The notes below the pieces were generated by a model. That model did no database searches, was not told the DNA's origin, and saw only the letters and a program-made list of their open reading frames with translations. The position numbers and the translations under genes are program-made. Shown piece after piece: positions 61,343 to 64,000 of a stretch of 64,000 nucleotides of DNA. Origin of the DNA: Sphingomonas sp. (GTDB taxonomy: Bacteria > Pseudomonadota > Alphaproteobacteria > Sphingomonadales > Sphingomonadaceae); contig JAFOMG010000017.1 in the NCBI GenBank assembly GCA_017418975.1, positions 186,001 through 250,000 on the forward strand, in the 5' to 3' direction. How positions within the stretch are numbered: position 1 is the stretch's first letter; every line of letters begins with the position of its first letter.

Positions 61343-64000
61343 TGGCGGAAGAGATTTCCGCGCCGGAGCCCGCGCGCGAGGCCGGGGCGGCCCGCCGGCC
61401 CCTGTGGCAGCGCGCGGCGAAATGGGCGGGGATCGTGCTGGCCGGCCTCGCGCTGGCGATCGGTGCGCTGGTGCTGGGGCTCGACACCCAGCCGGGCCGC
61501 CGCTTCGTCGCCGACCAGATCGCCGGAATCACCCTGGAATCGGGCCTCAATTTCCGCATCGGCCGGATCGACGGCTCGCTCTACGGCGCGATGATCCTGC
61601 GCAACGTGCAGGTGCGCGACGCCAAGGGCGTGTTCGCCAGCTCGCGCGAGATCAGGATGGACTGGCGGCCGCTCGCCTATCTGGGCAACCGGGTGGACGT
61701 GCGCAGCCTGGTCAGCCCGGAAGTGAAGCTGCTGCGGCTGCCGGCGCTCCAGCCCTCGGGCGATCCCAACGCGCCGCTGCTGCCCGATCTCGCCATCGAC
61801 GTGGGCAGGCTCGACGTCGCCCGGATCGACATCGCCCGGGAAGTGGACGGCCGCGCGCGCTATCTCGGCCGGCTGGCCGGCAAGGCCCATCTCGCGGACG
61901 GGCGCGCGCAGATCGTGCTCGACGGCGGCACGATCGCCGCGCGCGGCGTGCCCGGGGGCGACAGGCTGGCGCTCACGCTCGACGCGACGCCCGCGAAGAA
62001 CCGGCTGGATATCGACTTGAAGCTCGACGCGCCGGCCAGGGGGCTGGTCGCCGGGCTGGCCGGGCTGGAGGCACCGCTTGGCTTCACGGTGGCGGGCAAG
62101 GGGGATTGGGCGCGCTGGCAGGGCAAGGCCCGGGGCACGCTGGGCGGCGCGGCGCTGGCCGATCTCGACCTGATCGCGACCAATGGCCGCTTCCAACTGC
62201 GCGGGCCGCTGCACCCCGGGGTGTGGATGAAGGGGCCGGTCGAGCGGCTGGCGGCGCCGCGGCTCGATCTCGACCTCGACGCGAAATGGGCGGATCGTGC
62301 CGCCGACGGCGTGGTCAAGCTGCGCTCCGCCGCGCTGTCGGTGGAAGCGGTCGGCAAGGTCGATCTCGGCCATAACCGGTTCCACGACCTCAGGGTCGAT
62401 GCGATCCTGCTCAAGGCCGGGGCGATCGCGCCGAACCTGGTGGGGCGCGGGGTGCACGCCTCGCTGGCGCTGGACGGCGCGTTCGATCGGCCGGTGGTCG
62501 ACTACAAGCTTGCCGCGGGCGCGCTCGGCTTTGGCGAGACGGTTGCCGAGAAGCTCTATGCCGAGGGGCGGGCGCGGGTGGACGCGAAGCGCATCCTGGT
62601 GCCGATCCGGGCGCGGGCGGCGCGCGTCTCCGGCCTCAACGCGGCGGCTGGGGGGCTGGTCACCAACCTGACCGTCAGCGGCGACCTTGCGATCTCGGGC
62701 CAGCAGCTGCTCTCCGACAATCTCCGCATCCATTCCGACAAGATCGATGCGACTGCGATCGTCGCCGCCGATATCGGCCGCGGGCGCTATACCGGCGCGC
62801 TCAAGGGGCGGGTGAACGACTATCGGATCGACGGGGTGGGGGTGGTTGACCTCAAGACCGATGCCGAGCTGTTCGCCGCCCCCGGCGGCGGCTGGGGCAT
62901 ACGCGGCCATATCGCGGGCCAGTCCCGGAAGATCTTCAGCGACGGCGCACGGGAATTCCTGGGCGGCAACGCCGTCGCGTCGGCGCGCCTGGTGCTCGAT
63001 CCCAAGGGGGTGATCAGCATCAGCGAGGTGAAGATGAAGGCGCCGCAGTTCCGCGTCCTGCGCGGCTCGGGCCGCTATGATCCCGCCGGACCGATCCTGA
63101 TCGATGCCGATGCGGTTTCCGACCAATATGGCCCGCTCACCGCGCGCGTGACCGGCACGCTGAACGCGCCCGCGATCTTGCTCAAGGCGCCGAAGCCCGG
63201 GCTGGGCATCGGACTGGTGGATCTCGAGGCGCGCATCCGCGGGCGCGGCGATGCCTGGGCGGTCGTGGCGAACGGCAATACCGATTATGGGCCGTTCGAC
63301 GCCGATGTCCTGGTGCGCACCGGCAATCGCCTGGCGATCGACGTCAATTCGGGCCGTTTCGCCGGCATGGACGTCTCCGGCAAGGTCGAGCAGACCGCGG
63401 CCGGGCCGTTCGCAGGCGAACTGGCGTTCAACGGGTCGGGCGTGACGGGCCGGGCGACGCTATCGGCGCAAGGCAAGCTGCAGCGCGCCGATGTGAAGGC
63501 GACCGCCGCCAACGCGAAGATCCCGGGCGCCGCGGGGTTGACCATCGGCCGCGCGCTGATCGACGGCAGCGTGGTGCTGGCCGATACGCCGGAGATCCAT
63601 GGCGATGTGCAGGTCGCGAACCTGCGCCAGGGCAGTTTCGTGCTCAAGACCGCCCGGGCGAAGATCGCCTATGCCGGCGGCAACGGCACGGCCCAGCTCT
63701 TCGCCAATGGCTCCACGGGGGTGCCGTTCCAGGTCGCCGCCAATGCCCGGCTCGCGCCCGACGCCTGGCTGGTGGCGGTGCAGGGGCAGGGGAGCGGCGT
63801 GCAGTTCCGCACCGCCCAGCCGGCGCATGTCGCGATCCGCGAGGGCATCTATCACCTGCTTCCCACCAAGGTCGATTTCGACAAGGGCAGCGCGCGGGTG
63901 GCGGGCAGCTATGGCAAGGGCATGGTGCTGCAGGCGCGCCTCGACAGCCTGGACCTGGCGGTGGTCAACGCCTTCGTCCCCGATCTCGGCATCGGCGGCA
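61342..64000 (+). CDS. tamB: TamB-like translocation/assembly protein (N-terminal part, runs off the window)
   Basis: The first 886 codons of a long envelope protein, cut off by the window end. It starts with a basic tail and one membrane anchor (WAGIVLAGLALAIGALVLGL), then the AsmA-like / TamB repeats that form a long beta-taco: LNFRIGRIDGSLYGAMILRN, LVSPEVKLLRLPALQPSGDP, many D-L-D-L strands. TamB works with TamA and is now seen as a phospholipid carrier between membranes. The ATG overlaps the tamA stop (TGATG). Confidence 0.9.
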   Translation, partial: MAEEISAPEPAREAGAARRPLWQRAAKWAGIVLAGLALAIGALVLGLDTQPGRRFVADQIAGITLESGLNFRIGRIDGSLYGAMILRNVQVRDAKGVFASSREIRMDWRPLAYLGNRVDVRSLVSPEVKLLRLPALQPSGDPNAPLLPDLAIDVGRLDVARIDIAREVDGRARYLGRLAGKAHLADGRAQIVLDGGTIAARGVPGGDRLALTLDATPAKNRLDIDLKLDAPARGLVAGLAGLEAPLGFTVAGKGDWARWQGKARGTLGGAALADLDLIATNGRFQLRGPLHPGVWMKGPVERLAAPRLDLDLDAKWADRAADGVVKLRSAALSVEAVGKVDLGHNRFHDLRVDAILLKAGAIAPNLVGRGVHASLALDGAFDRPVVDYKLAAGALGFGETVAEKLYAEGRARVDAKRILVPIRARAARVSGLNAAAGGLVTNLTVSGDLAISGQQLLSDNLRIHSDKIDATAIVAADIGRGRYTGALKGRVNDYRIDGVGVVDLKTDAELFAAPGGGWGIRGHIAGQSRKIFSDGAREFLGGNAVASARLVLDPKGVISISEVKMKAPQFRVLRGSGRYDPAGPILIDADAVSDQYGPLTARVTGTLNAPAILLKAPKPGLGIGLVDLEARIRGRGDAWAVVANGNTDYGPFDADVLVRTGNRLAIDVNSGRFAGMDVSGKVEQTAAGPFAGELAFNGSGVTGRATLSAQGKLQRADVKATAANAKIPGAAGLTIGRALIDGSVVLADTPEIHGDVQVANLRQGSFVLKTARAKIAYAGGNGTAQLFANGSTGVPFQVAANARLAPDAWLVAVQGQGSGVQFRTAQPAHVAIREGIYHLLPTKVDFDKGSARVAGSYGKGMVLQARLDSLDLAVVNAFVPDLGIGG

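Overview
The window is chromosomal DNA of a GC-rich alphaproteobacterium, almost certainly a sphingomonad (Sphingomonas or close kin). This is inferred from gene content: TonB with a cytoplasmic Pro-rich stretch next to exbB and two exbD genes, UPF0262 divergent from dnaB, the DUF1285 / Nudix / CCA-transferase operon, the cobA / DUF2849 / cysI / DUF934 / cysH sulfate cluster, and a UrcA-family protein. Genes are dense, often with 4-bp ATGA or GTGA overlaps. No phage, transposase or CRISPR genes are visible, and there is one tRNA.

Layout. 1-3.7 kb: a PLP aminotransferase, two small membrane proteins, and a secreted Nep1-like (NPP1) protein beside an AT-rich gap and tRNA-Arg(TCT). 3.8-7 kb: a queuosine-precursor transporter, a lipase-like hydrolase and a chemoreceptor without a periplasmic domain. 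7-9 kb: purQ, purS and purC. 9.2-12.3 kb: a lipoprotein, a UrcA protein, a LysR regulator and an outer-membrane barrel. 12.3-14.2 kb: gene-poor DNA with REP repeats, a TIR-bounded element and gene remnants. 14.2-21.8 kb: parC, a GGDEF-EAL protein, the CCA/Nudix/DUF1285 operon, a GNAT and folB. 21.8-26 kb: the TonB energy-transducing cluster. 26-31 kb: dcd, repeats, cdd, a GH25 lysozyme, UPF0262 and dnaB. 31-38 kb: a hybrid histidine kinase and the assimilatory sulfate-reduction operon. 38-48 kb: a GH5 hydrolase, a YccA-type membrane protein, astD, selO, hydrolases, a GT4 glycosyltransferase and a nitronate-monooxygenase-like flavoprotein. 48-56.2 kb: a PilZ protein, a 2-hydroxyacid dehydrogenase, an SH3 protein, an LprI-like protein, a thiolase, a prepilin peptidase, a SIMPL protein and coniferyl-aldehyde dehydrogenase. 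56.2-64 kb: a candidate antisense-strand sRNA, a MarR regulator, malate synthase G, and tamA with the start of tamB.

How genes work together. PurS and PurQ are subunits of FGAM synthase, and PurC acts later in the same pathway. CobA makes the siroheme precursor for CysI, which receives sulfite from CysH. TonB, ExbB and ExbD power outer-membrane transport. TamA and TamB form an envelope assembly or lipid-transport module. The GGDEF-EAL and PilZ proteins are a potential c-di-GMP source/sink and sensor.

The least ordinary signals are: two copies of a short element with matching terminal inverted repeats around different REP pairs, one of which supplies a gene's stop codon; a minus-strand intrinsic terminator between two plus-strand genes, with a CU-rich stretch before it (candidate sRNA); perfect hairpins between tonB, exbB and exbD; and a Nep1-like protein that keeps the metal-binding residues. 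All calls come from reading the sequence. No database search was run.
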